19,602 nucleotides of DNA. Origin: Candidatus Thalassarchaeaceae archaeon. Lineage in GTDB: Archaea; Thermoplasmatota; Poseidoniia; Poseidoniales; Thalassarchaeaceae. Positions within the stretch are counted from its first letter, which is position 1, and every line of letters starts with the position of its first letter. Positions 7,776 to 16,500 of the stretch are shown piece by piece. The stretch spans positions 1-19,602 of the forward strand of contig DUIL01000120.1 of the NCBI GenBank assembly GCA_013330385.1, read 5' to 3'. Under the pieces are notes generated by a model. It saw only the letters and a list, made by a program, of their open reading frames with translations, searched no databases and was not told the DNA's origin. The translations under genes were made by a program, and so were the position numbers.

Positions 7776-8709
7776 TCCTTACTCTCATAGAAAGATCAAG
7801 AGGCGCTACTCCCCTATTCAACGCACTTGTAGAGACTAGGTCAACGCCACTTGTTACCCATTTGTCTAATTGAGTTAGTTTGACGCCCCCAGATCCCTCA
7901 AGTATACACCACTCTCGAAGTTCTTCTGTCATTAATTGAGAGTGGGCTTCAGTACATCCATCTGGCCCCATATTATCTAGAAGCAAGACAATTTTCTCAC
8001 ATCCATCTCTCTTAATTTGTACCTTAGCCCAAGCTCTCGCGGCGGCTAAGGCTTGCTTTGAGTCTCGAACTTCGATGACAGTAAATGCGGCGAATTTATC
8101 CATATCAATCTCAGCCACTACTTGAGATACTGCAGTAATTTCATCATCAACTCCAGGAGCTAGCGCTGGCAGGTCATTTTCTTTGATCATCAATGCATCG
8201 GCGCGACTCAATCTATGTGTCAGCCCACCCCCTGTGTGAACCGCCCATTTGTCCAACAATCCCCATTCTGTTTTGCGCGTGCAGGCGACTTCCATCGATT
8301 CAGAACCAGCGACCCAGTCAGCAGTATTAGTCGCGATACCCGACATTCTTCCTAGTAAATTTAGCATTATTCTTTCACATCGCAGAACTTCCGAAGCAGG
8401 TCCTCGCACTACGAGAACTTCCCCTCCTTCCTTGACAATTTCACTTTCTTTAATCGACCAAGATAGAAGGCAATCTTGGAAATGCCTCTGAATCAATCGT
8501 TCCACAGCACATTGTCCAGACATTATTCCAGATTGTTTTGCAATTACCACTGCGGTAATATCGTGTTCAGCACTGCTTCCGCCTCCTTGTTCATCCCCTA
8601 CCATTGCATCGACCCAACGATCGATTGAATCTGCAAACATTGCAGTAGGAGACCCCGAATCTCCCCCCTCCCAAAGGAGGTCGGAGCGGTCATGGGGTAG
8701 TCTTGTCAC
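7768..8709 (-). CDS. nadC: Nicotinate-nucleotide pyrophosphorylase (quinolinate phosphoribosyltransferase)
   Basis: NadC converts quinolinate and PRPP to nicotinate mononucleotide, CO2 and pyrophosphate in de novo NAD synthesis. Recognisable parts of this 313-residue protein are NLLGRMSGIAT (117-127), TRKTEWGLLDKWAV (144-157), GGGLTHRLSRADALMIKEN (160-178), IEVRD (212-216), LLLDNMGPDG (242-251) and LEGSGGVKL (270-278). The last includes the phosphate-binding glycines. The residue after KEN is Asp179, where the family usually has His. The start is a GTG at 8709. An ATG at 8640 (M24) would still begin before the first domain and is possible. The stop overlaps the phosphopantothenate synthetase start by 8 bp. 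An inverted repeat shared with the divergent oxidoreductase lies directly upstream. Confidence 0.95.
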   Translation of the reverse strand: MTRLPHDRSDLLWEGGDSGSPTAMFADSIDRWVDAMVGDEQGGGSSAEHDITAVVIAKQSGIMSGQCAVERLIQRHFQDCLLSWSIKESEIVKEGGEVLVVRGPASEVLRCERIMLNLLGRMSGIATNTADWVAGSESMEVACTRKTEWGLLDKWAVHTGGGLTHRLSRADALMIKENDLPALAPGVDDEITAVSQVVAEIDMDKFAAFTVIEVRDSKQALAAARAWAKVQIKRDGCEKIVLLLDNMGPDGCTEAHSQLMTEELREWCILEGSGGVKLTQLDKWVTSGVDLVSTSALNRGVAPLDLSMRVRNE

Positions 8710-8710
8710 A

Positions 8711-8770
8711 ATAGGAGGGGGTCAGCGCTCTGCCTTGAATAATCCGAAACCTCATTCGCCCCCTTCCTAT
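8711..8770. promoter_or_regulatory. Divergent spacer with an inverted polypurine/polypyrimidine repeat
   Basis: The 63 bp between nadC (GTG at 8709) and the oxidoreductase (ATG at 8773) carries ATAGGAGGGGG at 8711-8721. Its near-perfect reverse complement, CCCCCTTCCTAT, lies at 8759-8770, with one extra base in the right arm. Each gene is therefore preceded, within 1-2 bases of its start codon, by the same pyrimidine-rich element on its own coding strand. This could be a shared operator or a paired mRNA-leader element. No TATA box is obvious. Confidence 0.45.
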
Positions 8771-8772
8771 CG

Positions 8773-9804
8773 ATGATACGAATGCGGGCCGTCGTGGTGG
8801 GAGGTGGGCTGGCAGGGCTATCTGCTGCTATCCAATTAGCAGTAGATGGGGCCTCTGTATTAGTTATCGAATCGAATCGAACTCTAGGAGGCAGGGTCCG
8901 CATAGAAGATTCGGGTGATTGGATACTGGATTCAGGTTTGCATTTGATGCGAAGGCGCGGGCCTTTCCAACAATTACAACGTCGCCTTCGCGCCCCTAGG
9001 GTATTGGGCAAGCGTTGGGATTCAGCAAAACTTGTTGGTGTTGGATGTGACAATAGACGTGCGAGAGATGTCCTTTCATCTATGCGCCTTGATGCAGGAA
9101 ATGTTGCTGAGAGAGCAATAGTTCCAACAGGGGGGTGGTCAAGCCTAATTGATCGAATGATAACCTCTGCTAAAGAAATGGGTGTTGAATTTACTTTCGA
9201 AACAGAAGCGAAGGGACTGTTGCTCAATGGTGACAACAAAGTCCGAGCGGTAATAACAAATGCAGATGAAATTGAATGTGATTGTTTAGTTCTAGCCATA
9301 CCTCCCAAACCCGCTGCGAAATTACTTGAATCTGCAAAACTCTCAACCACTGAATTAGATGCCTGTACCGAACAACGTGTAGCAGCGCTCGATGCAGCTT
9401 TGACGGGTAAACCAATGCGACCATATTCTGGTTATTTTGATGAGAGGTCAGGAGTCCTCGTAATTGATCAATCAAAACCAGATAGACTACCTCAGCGTGG
9501 CTCAGAAGACGAATGTACTCTACTACATGCGGTTAGCCTAAATGCCGAGGGAGAAGAAGGTCTGAATGCAATTAAGGAATTCTTAGACTCCCATTGTTCA
9601 GGGTGGAGAAACATGGTCGCAATACGCCGTTCGACTAAATCTGTGATGCTGCATCCGAGTAAGTTGGATGAACGCGTGAATGGTCGTTTATACATCACCA
9701 ATAGAATCGCCCTCGCAGGGACGCATGTACTAACTCCACACACCCTAAGTGACGCTTCAGTTGATAGTGGTAGGAAGGCTGCTAAATTACTCATGAATCG
9801 TTGA
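8773..9804 (+). CDS. FAD-dependent oxidoreductase, amine oxidase / phytoene desaturase-like
   Basis: This 343-residue protein has an N-terminal dinucleotide-binding fold. It shows VVGGGLAGL (8-16, GxGxxG), the ribose-binding E33, and the GGR motif (39-41) typical of the amine oxidase, protoporphyrinogen oxidase and phytoene desaturase superfamily. The C-terminal FAD-contact segment is also present: IALAGTHVLTPHTLSDASVDSGRKAA, which ends like the usual ASVESGRRAA pattern. The Asp normally found after the glycine is Thr in AGTH. At 343 residues it is shorter than most members (about 450-500), so the substrate-binding part is reduced. The substrate cannot be inferred. It diverges from nadC across a 63 bp spacer with a symmetric repeat, and its 3' end overlaps the convergent Pcc1 gene by 14 bp. 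The ATG at 8782 (M4) is an alternative start. Confidence 0.85.
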   Translation: MIRMRAVVVGGGLAGLSAAIQLAVDGASVLVIESNRTLGGRVRIEDSGDWILDSGLHLMRRRGPFQQLQRRLRAPRVLGKRWDSAKLVGVGCDNRRARDVLSSMRLDAGNVAERAIVPTGGWSSLIDRMITSAKEMGVEFTFETEAKGLLLNGDNKVRAVITNADEIECDCLVLAIPPKPAAKLLESAKLSTTELDACTEQRVAALDAALTGKPMRPYSGYFDERSGVLVIDQSKPDRLPQRGSEDECTLLHAVSLNAEGEEGLNAIKEFLDSHCSGWRNMVAIRRSTKSVMLHPSKLDERVNGRLYITNRIALAGTHVLTPHTLSDASVDSGRKAAKLLMNR

Positions 9805-10039
9805 CAGCATCCAAGGTAGATTCGGCCGCACCAAGACAAGCTAGTATGTCATCAACAGTAGCCCGTACCGAACGAAGTGACTCTCCTTTGACGACAATTT
9901 GTAATTCCGCATTACCTTCACTGATTTGAACAATCTCAGCCACAAAAGAATCAGGGTCATCTGGGGCTATCGCAGAGAGCAATGATTGCGCCCTCTCTGA
10001 ATCACCGGTCCAGAGAATTTCACACTCTATCGGATTCAT
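9791..10039 (-). CDS. pcc1: KEOPS complex subunit Pcc1
   Basis: This 82-residue protein fits Pcc1, the small dimerising subunit of the KEOPS complex that makes the universal t6A modification on tRNAs reading ANN codons. Typical features are an N-terminal strand (ECEILWTGDSERAQ), the segment LLSAIAPDDP where the family has a conserved L-P-D-N-P-like turn, and the C-terminal helix GESLRSVRATVDDILACLGAAE matching the LRAALNSLLRWL pattern. I used the ATG at 10039, which lies 4 bp after the panD stop with a GGGGATGA element just upstream. The frame is open further upstream to 10117, but that extension would overlap panD heavily. The other KEOPS subunits (Kae1, Bud32, Cgi121) are not in the window. 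The gene is short and divergent, so the call is strong but not certain. Confidence 0.83.
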   Translation of the reverse strand: MNPIECEILWTGDSERAQSLLSAIAPDDPDSFVAEIVQISEGNAELQIVVKGESLRSVRATVDDILACLGAAESTLDAVNDS

Positions 10040-10043
10040 ACAA

Positions 10044-10400
10044 TCATCCCCTAATCCGATTCTTGGAATCAACATGTACGATAATAGGCTCATGATCCTC
10101 AATATCTCCATCTTCAATCCCTTGGAAAGTTAGTAGAATTACAAGATCTCCAGGGTGAACAAGATGTGCTGCTGCTCCATTGATACAAATTTCACCAGAA
10201 CCTCTTGCTGCCTTGATTGCATAGGTTTCCAACCTAGCTCCATTTGTTATATCTAGAATTGCAACCTTCTCCCATTCTGCAATTCCAGCCGCATCAAGAA
10301 GGTCTTCATCAATTGAAACAGAGCCGACGTAATCAAGATCTGCTTGAGTAACAGTGGCTCGATGAATCTTCGAACGGAGAACCCACCTGATAGGAGTCAT
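10044..10400 (-). CDS. panD: Aspartate 1-decarboxylase, pyruvoyl type
   Basis: PanD decarboxylates L-aspartate to beta-alanine, which enters CoA synthesis. This 118-residue protein aligns by eye along the whole bacterial enzyme. The self-cleavage site is G26-S27 in DYVGSVSI; S27 would become the pyruvoyl group. Conserved active-site positions are K11 and H13 in RSKIHR, R56 and Y60 in NGARLETYAI, and N74 in INGAAAH. The start is the ATG at 10400; a TTG lies directly before it. The stop is 4 bp before pcc1, suggesting co-transcription. The pyruvoyl PanD is a bacterial family, and many archaea instead make beta-alanine with a PLP decarboxylase, so acquisition from bacteria is likely. Its product is the substrate of the archaeal ligase at 6999-7775. 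Confidence 0.96.
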   Translation of the reverse strand: MTPIRWVLRSKIHRATVTQADLDYVGSVSIDEDLLDAAGIAEWEKVAILDITNGARLETYAIKAARGSGEICINGAAAHLVHPGDLVILLTFQGIEDGDIEDHEPIIVHVDSKNRIRG

Positions 10401-10579
10401 CAAGTAATCGGAAACACTCCACTCTTTTCAATTCAAGGCCTGCAAGATTGCCAATATTTTCTTGAATAATTCTCAAATCCCGAATGTGATACTCAGAGGC
10501 TCTCGTGATACCCTCGCGCGCACATGAGGGGTTCTGTTGATAAGTCAAGGGAAGGTGCAAGGCTACTTCGGTGGTCGAA
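10401..10579. promoter_or_regulatory. Divergent intergenic region between panD and the giant surface protein gene
   Basis: This 179 bp gap should hold the promoters of the panD-pcc1 pair and of the giant gene. AT-rich stretches occur at about 10450-10480. A possible weak TATA-like TTGATAAGT at about 10535-10543 lies some 40 bp before the giant gene's ATG, but no clear BRE/TATA pair is seen. A minus-strand reading frame covers most of the region and is considered under rejected items. Confidence 0.35.
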
Positions 10580-13500
10580 ATGAAGGATGAGAAACAGACT
10601 TGGTACAGTCATGAAACAAGAAAGAAGAGTGGTTCTGCTCTACTTATGGTAGCATTAATGCTGATGAGTACGCAGATGTATAATTTCATGGAATTTGATG
10701 AAGTTGAGGCACAGATTGCTGAACCCGGAGATTCTCGTGACAGAGCCGCATTTCAGCAATTTTACCAAGAGGGTGGCCCAACTTCTGGTGATACACAAGG
10801 GCAAATGGGTGCACTGGTAGATTTCAGTCACCCTGCTTTCAGTGATCCCTCATGGGTCGATCCAGCCTCGTACCAAGGCAAGATAACTGACCCATCCGCT
10901 CTCCTGCTCGACCCAGGATACGGATTCTTCCTTGAAGAAACAAATACCGAAGACCACGATAACGATGGAATTAACGATCTCGATGACCTTGATGATGACA
11001 ATGATGGAATCAGCGATTTAATTGAGAGATTCGATGGTTGTTATGGAACCGACCCATTCGATCACGATAATGATGGAGTCCAAGACGAGTTTGATTGGGA
11101 TGATGATAACGATGGAATTCTAGAGGGCCCGATTGATTATTCACAAGGAGGAGACCCTTGGAATGTCAGTTCAGACCGATACGTAGTCCCAACTACTGTT
11201 CACCCCTGGACTGGTAATGCTGTTGGCACAGGATATCGAATAGATCAGAATTTAATGGACCACGATAACGATGGTGTTCCTGATGACGATATCGATGGAA
11301 GTGGCCGTGGCTCATATGATGAGGATGACGACAACGATGCTCGCATTGACCAGTTTACTTGGCCTTGTGATTTTGATGGAGATGGAATACAAGATTATTT
11401 CGATCCAGACGACGACAACGATGGCGTAGCGGATCTATACGATACTCATCCATGGAATTCATTGGAAACTCGAAACATTACTACAACAGCACCTCTTTGG
11501 GATGAGTGGTATGAGTGGATTTCTGCTCAGACACACGATGCTCAAATCCGTTCTGCAGACTTCTCACCTCGTGTATTGACGGTCAATGTTGGAGATACAG
11601 TTGAATGGTCCAATACCGACACCGCAGATCACACCGTTACCTCTTCAAATGGAGCATTTGATTCAGGAACAATAACTGCCGGAACCTCTTGGAGCTTCAC
11701 TTTTGATACAGCAGGAACTTACAGTTATTCTTGCACAATCCATCCTTTGATGACGGGAACAATAGTAGTTCAACAATCATCATCAACTAACAATACATAT
11801 TCACAATTCGTAGGAGGTATTGACTTCGTCACTTTAGAAGAACAGTGGTGGCATCCTCAGAATCAATCATTCGATGAAATAGTTGATGGAGACTTAGATG
11901 GTGACGGAATTCCTAATTTCCTTGATCCAGATAATGACAATGACGGCTCCCCAGATTCTGCAGATACCGATGATGATAATGACGGTTTACTGGATATGTA
12001 TGATGTAGATGATGATAATGATGGTATTCCCGATGAATGTATGCAACTAGATACCAATGGTGATGGAGTGGGTGACTACCCTTCTCAAGTACCAATCGGA
12101 ATCCCAGGTCGAGATTGTGAAATCGACTACGATCGTGATATTGATGACGATAGATATCGTCCAATCGACCAAGATTATGATTTCGTCTGGGATTGGATGG
12201 ATCCAGACATGGGGGCTTTGAATATCTCAGAAATTGACAACCCCAATGGCCCTCCTCGAACCGACGCATCGGACGAACCCTATGATCTCGATAATGATGG
12301 TATTGTGAACGAAGAAGATCCTTACATGCTGGCGACAGATTCTGATGTTGCTGCTTGGAACTGCGCGACCCTCGAAAATCCTAATCCACAGAATTCTGAC
12401 ATGAATTGCGTTGTGGAACGTAAGTCCTACACAGGCAACAATGATTGGGATAATGACGGGATAAACAATTGGGACGATGTCGATGATGATAACGACGGTA
12501 TTCTCGATTGGTTAGACATAGATGCTAACTGTGATTTTGATGATGACAACGACCTTCATTTACTCAACGGTTCGAAATATCGTGATGACGGCCCAAATGA
12601 TATTGATACAGATATCGATGGGGATGGATTACCTAATGATGAGGACTGGGATGATGACAATGATGGGATTTCTGATCTCTATGATCCAGATGATGGAAAT
12701 TGTGGAATCGTTGATCAGGACAGCACAGATGCTTTCTCAAGTTATAGCGGATATTCCCATTCTGATGGTGACACAATCGATGGTTCTGATGATAGTGATT
12801 ACTGGACTGTGATGGAAGAAACACATTGGGAAATGTTCTGGTTCTTCAGTCCGTTCACAGAAGATCAAGGATTCATCTATCCTCACAATGGATACGATGA
12901 CACAACTTTGCCGAGAACTAATGGCCGTATTCCAGAGATTTACTGGCATGTACTGATGCGCTGGAGTCCATGGAATGGCGATAACTATTGGGATATCGAT
13001 ATGGATGGTGACTCCTTAATCAATGGAATTGACATCGATATGGATGGTGATGGTTTACCTAACTGGTGGGACCAAGATGAAGGAAATGATGGAATTCTTG
13101 ATGTCAATGATCCCGGAAAGGGTGGTTCTTTTGATGATAATGAATGTGGAAAGACATTTTTCTTTGCTATATTACTCCAACAAGCCGAACCTGACATAGC
13201 ATGTGGTTTGTTCTATGGTTGGCTTTACGGATACCCTCTCCAGTCCGCATCACGAACTAATGGAATGTCGTTCACTTTGCCATATTCAACTCGGCCAGAC
13301 CCGGGTCATCATGACGGTTCGTACAATGGGACCAATTCACAGGGCCAGTGGACTTGTCAAACACAATGCTGGCATTTCGACTTCCTTGGACAAGGTGATG
13401 CAGGACCCAGTGCAGCGGTAAATTACAATCAAATGAAGGATAACAGAGACCTATACACTGCCTATGTTGGAATCAATTATGGTTTCTTCCAATGGCAATC

Positions 13501-16500
13501 AGATGGTAATGCAAATCTCTTCCCGGATGAGGTAGCTGATTTACTGAACAACGACGTTGATCCTGATGATGACTGTGGTGCTCCTGTTGCTGGTAATATG
13601 AATCCTTCATGTATGGCCAATGATACGACAGATCTTGATGATGACTTCGATGGTATTTACGACCATTGGGATATTGATGATGATAACGATGGAATATGGG
13701 ATTACTTCGAGGTAGACAGCAACGATGACTGGGATGATGACTTGGGCACCGAACCTGGAAACTTCTTCATTGGCTCAAACTGTGATGACAATGATGATGA
13801 TGGAATTGATACAGACCCTGATGATGATGGGTGGTTTCAGGCGGTTTGGGACAAGGGGGTACTCGGTCAGGGACTCTTATTCCCTGTTTACTATGATGTT
13901 GACAATGATAACGACGGTATTCCAGATGGAGAGGACCCTGATGATGACAATAATGGTGTAATGGATACTTTACAGGAAACGTTGTGCTTCACAGGTGAAG
14001 AACAGAGCGTATGGGATCATGATAACGACGGAGTGCTGAACTGGGCCGATGATGATTGGGATGGTGACGGAATCGTCAACACAATAGAACTCAATTCGGC
14101 CACACCATTGATATCTCCTTGGGATCACGATAATGATGGTCTTCGTGATGATGTTGATCTGGACGATGATTCTGACGGAATGCTCGATATAGACGAGGTT
14201 ATGCTATGGCCAACCCGATTTGGAACACAATCAACCAACCCTTGGGATCACGATGATTACGGTAATGGAACCGGCCCTGCTAATCCCGCAGAACCAGATA
14301 CAGGCCCCGATTCCATAGATGAGGATGATGACACAGATGGACGCCCCGACCACGACTGGGATGTCATTGAAGAAAATGATGGCAACACCTCAGATTGGGA
14401 CCATGACAATGACGGTATTCTCGATGAAGATGATAAAATTCCAACTAGAATAAATCTCACAACTCCAGAGGTGTTGTGGCTAGATTCACAATACCCTGCT
14501 CTTTTCAGAGGGACTGTGAATTGGCTTGACCCCGATACAGGAGTTTTCGAGCCTGCACCGAATCTTCCAGTTCAAGTTAGTATCGAATGGGCTAGAAATG
14601 CCACCCTTGCTCTCGAAACAGTTGATGTTCTAACTAACGATCTAGGCGAATTCCTAGTCGGTCAATTCCTTCTTCCTGAGGATCTAATCGTTGGAGGAAA
14701 TACAACCTATAACATATATGCGGAAGTCACTGAAATGTTCGTCCATGACAGCTCTCAAACCGAACCAGTCCCTGTTGAAGTTCGTGCTAATACTACTATC
14801 GATTATGTTGCTTGGACATACTTCCGTAGTGACGAGCAGCCATTATTCGTTGATTACAAAGTACACTATACTGCAGACTGGGATAGAGGTATTTTCGATA
14901 ATCGAATTTCTCACGCACCAATCTCATTCAGAGTGCACGGTGGAGTATTTGGTAACCACACACACCCGACCATATTCGATGGATATGGGTATGGCTACAG
15001 AGCAGACCCTGGTGGTTGGGTATCTCTAACCTTCGTTCAAACAGGAGGTGCACAGGGACTCTGGAAACAGGTTCAGTGGAATTCCACTATGGACAATGGA
15101 GCTGGAGTAATGCCAGGTGGGTATGAGGAAATTGTATGGGATAACACAGCCAAATCTCACTATGTTCTCGGCCGCTATGAATACACAAATACTAGCCTTC
15201 CAATAGGAGATTATGCTTTACTTGGATATTCACGGCCCGATTTGGGTGATGAATGGCCATTCCCTTATCTCGAAGGTGATGAGACCGAGGCATTCACTAT
15301 CCGTTCAATGCATCGAATGTATATTGAGGCAGACATGTATACTTCCTCTATCCGACCTGTCTATTATTGGGATGCTACCCAATTTACAGGGTCATCCTTT
15401 GGAGCATGGAGAGCCCTATTCCACGCTCCATCATTGGATGCAGCCGGATTAAATTACGCTGATGTAAGTCTAGGTAAGCAATATGCCAAACTATGGGATG
15501 GAACTCCTGAAGGGCTAACTGGAGAGAGTTCTAGACTGAGACCTTTCCTTTCCTCTAATGGAACTCATTGGCGAATAGGAATGCAGAATGGTGGAGATTT
15601 CAATGTCCCACCCTGTGGTCCAGTGGATTCAACAGATCCAGACAGCGACGTCCGATGTGAGATAATTCCAGAGATGTTTACTGGAGAATCTCTGAGAGTG
15701 ATTGGAAGTGTTTGGAATCGAACCATGGTCCCGTGGCCAAATGATCCAATGACTCTGCAAGTAGATTTAGATCACAATGGTATTTTCGCTGGTTCACAAG
15801 AGACTGGATATGCTCGTGCTCCTCAGATGATAAATGGAGTAGCGACCTTCGATTATAATTGGACATGGTATTCACATTATGCCGCTGGCCACTATGGAAT
15901 CCGTGCAGATTTTACTAACTCGAATTATTACTTCACTGGAAATCAGACTTCGGTTCTCGCGCCAACCGGTGCATATCTGAATGTCTCAGTCATAGGCACA
16001 ACGCAATTCAAGGAACTAATCCAACCTCGTCTGTACCGAGACCAGAACCGAACCATTGAGGTTCAATTACTCGATAATTCGTTGCAACCACTCCGCAATT
16101 CCCAAGTCAATTACGTTTGGTCTGCGGATGGGTCAAGTGGGATAGCGGAAACCGATTTGCAAGGTTATTTCGCCGTCAATTTGACAATCGAACCAACTCA
16201 TGATTTGGGCAACTTTACTCTAACCTACAACTATCCTGGAGACCCTAAGCACCAAGGAACCGCAGGTGAAATGTATCTCTGGGTGGTTTCACGTACTTAC
16301 ATCAGTTTACAGGACACCACTCCGAATATACGTTCGAATGGGGATATATGGGAATTCACAGCTCAAGTGACTGACGATAATCGTACTGCAATCATCAAGG
16401 ATTCCGGCCAAGCTCTGGACGGATGTAGTGAGAATGGAGGCGAGGTTCTTTTGATTATGGAAGGAACAGACTTTGAGGATCGCACACATAGGCAGATAGT

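Noticed and set aside
8706..9350. A 214-codon minus-strand open frame opposite the FAD oxidoreductase.
   Set aside because: The plus strand carries intact FAD motifs; the antisense product is Ser/Arg-rich with no recognisable domain.
10333..10560. A 75-codon minus-strand frame upstream of and overlapping panD, with a plausible-looking helical stretch (IRDLRIIQENIGNLAG).
   Set aside because: It overlaps the well-supported panD start by 68 bp, ends in a low-quality Ser-rich tail, and matches no family I know. It may be chance or an old remnant.
10401..10579. Possible tRNA or small RNA in the gap before the giant gene (a GGTTC-like stretch near 10530).
   Set aside because: No cloverleaf arms could be built around it, and no acceptor stem pairing was found.
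12522..12812. Plus-strand frame rich in Met and Ile inside the giant gene.
   Set aside because: It is the shifted frame of the GAT-rich calcium-repeat codons (ATG ATG), not a separate gene.
10952..14442. Possible CRISPR or DNA-level tandem repeat array.
   Set aside because: The repetition is irregular in spacing, varies in synonymous codons and stays in one reading frame, so it is a protein repeat.
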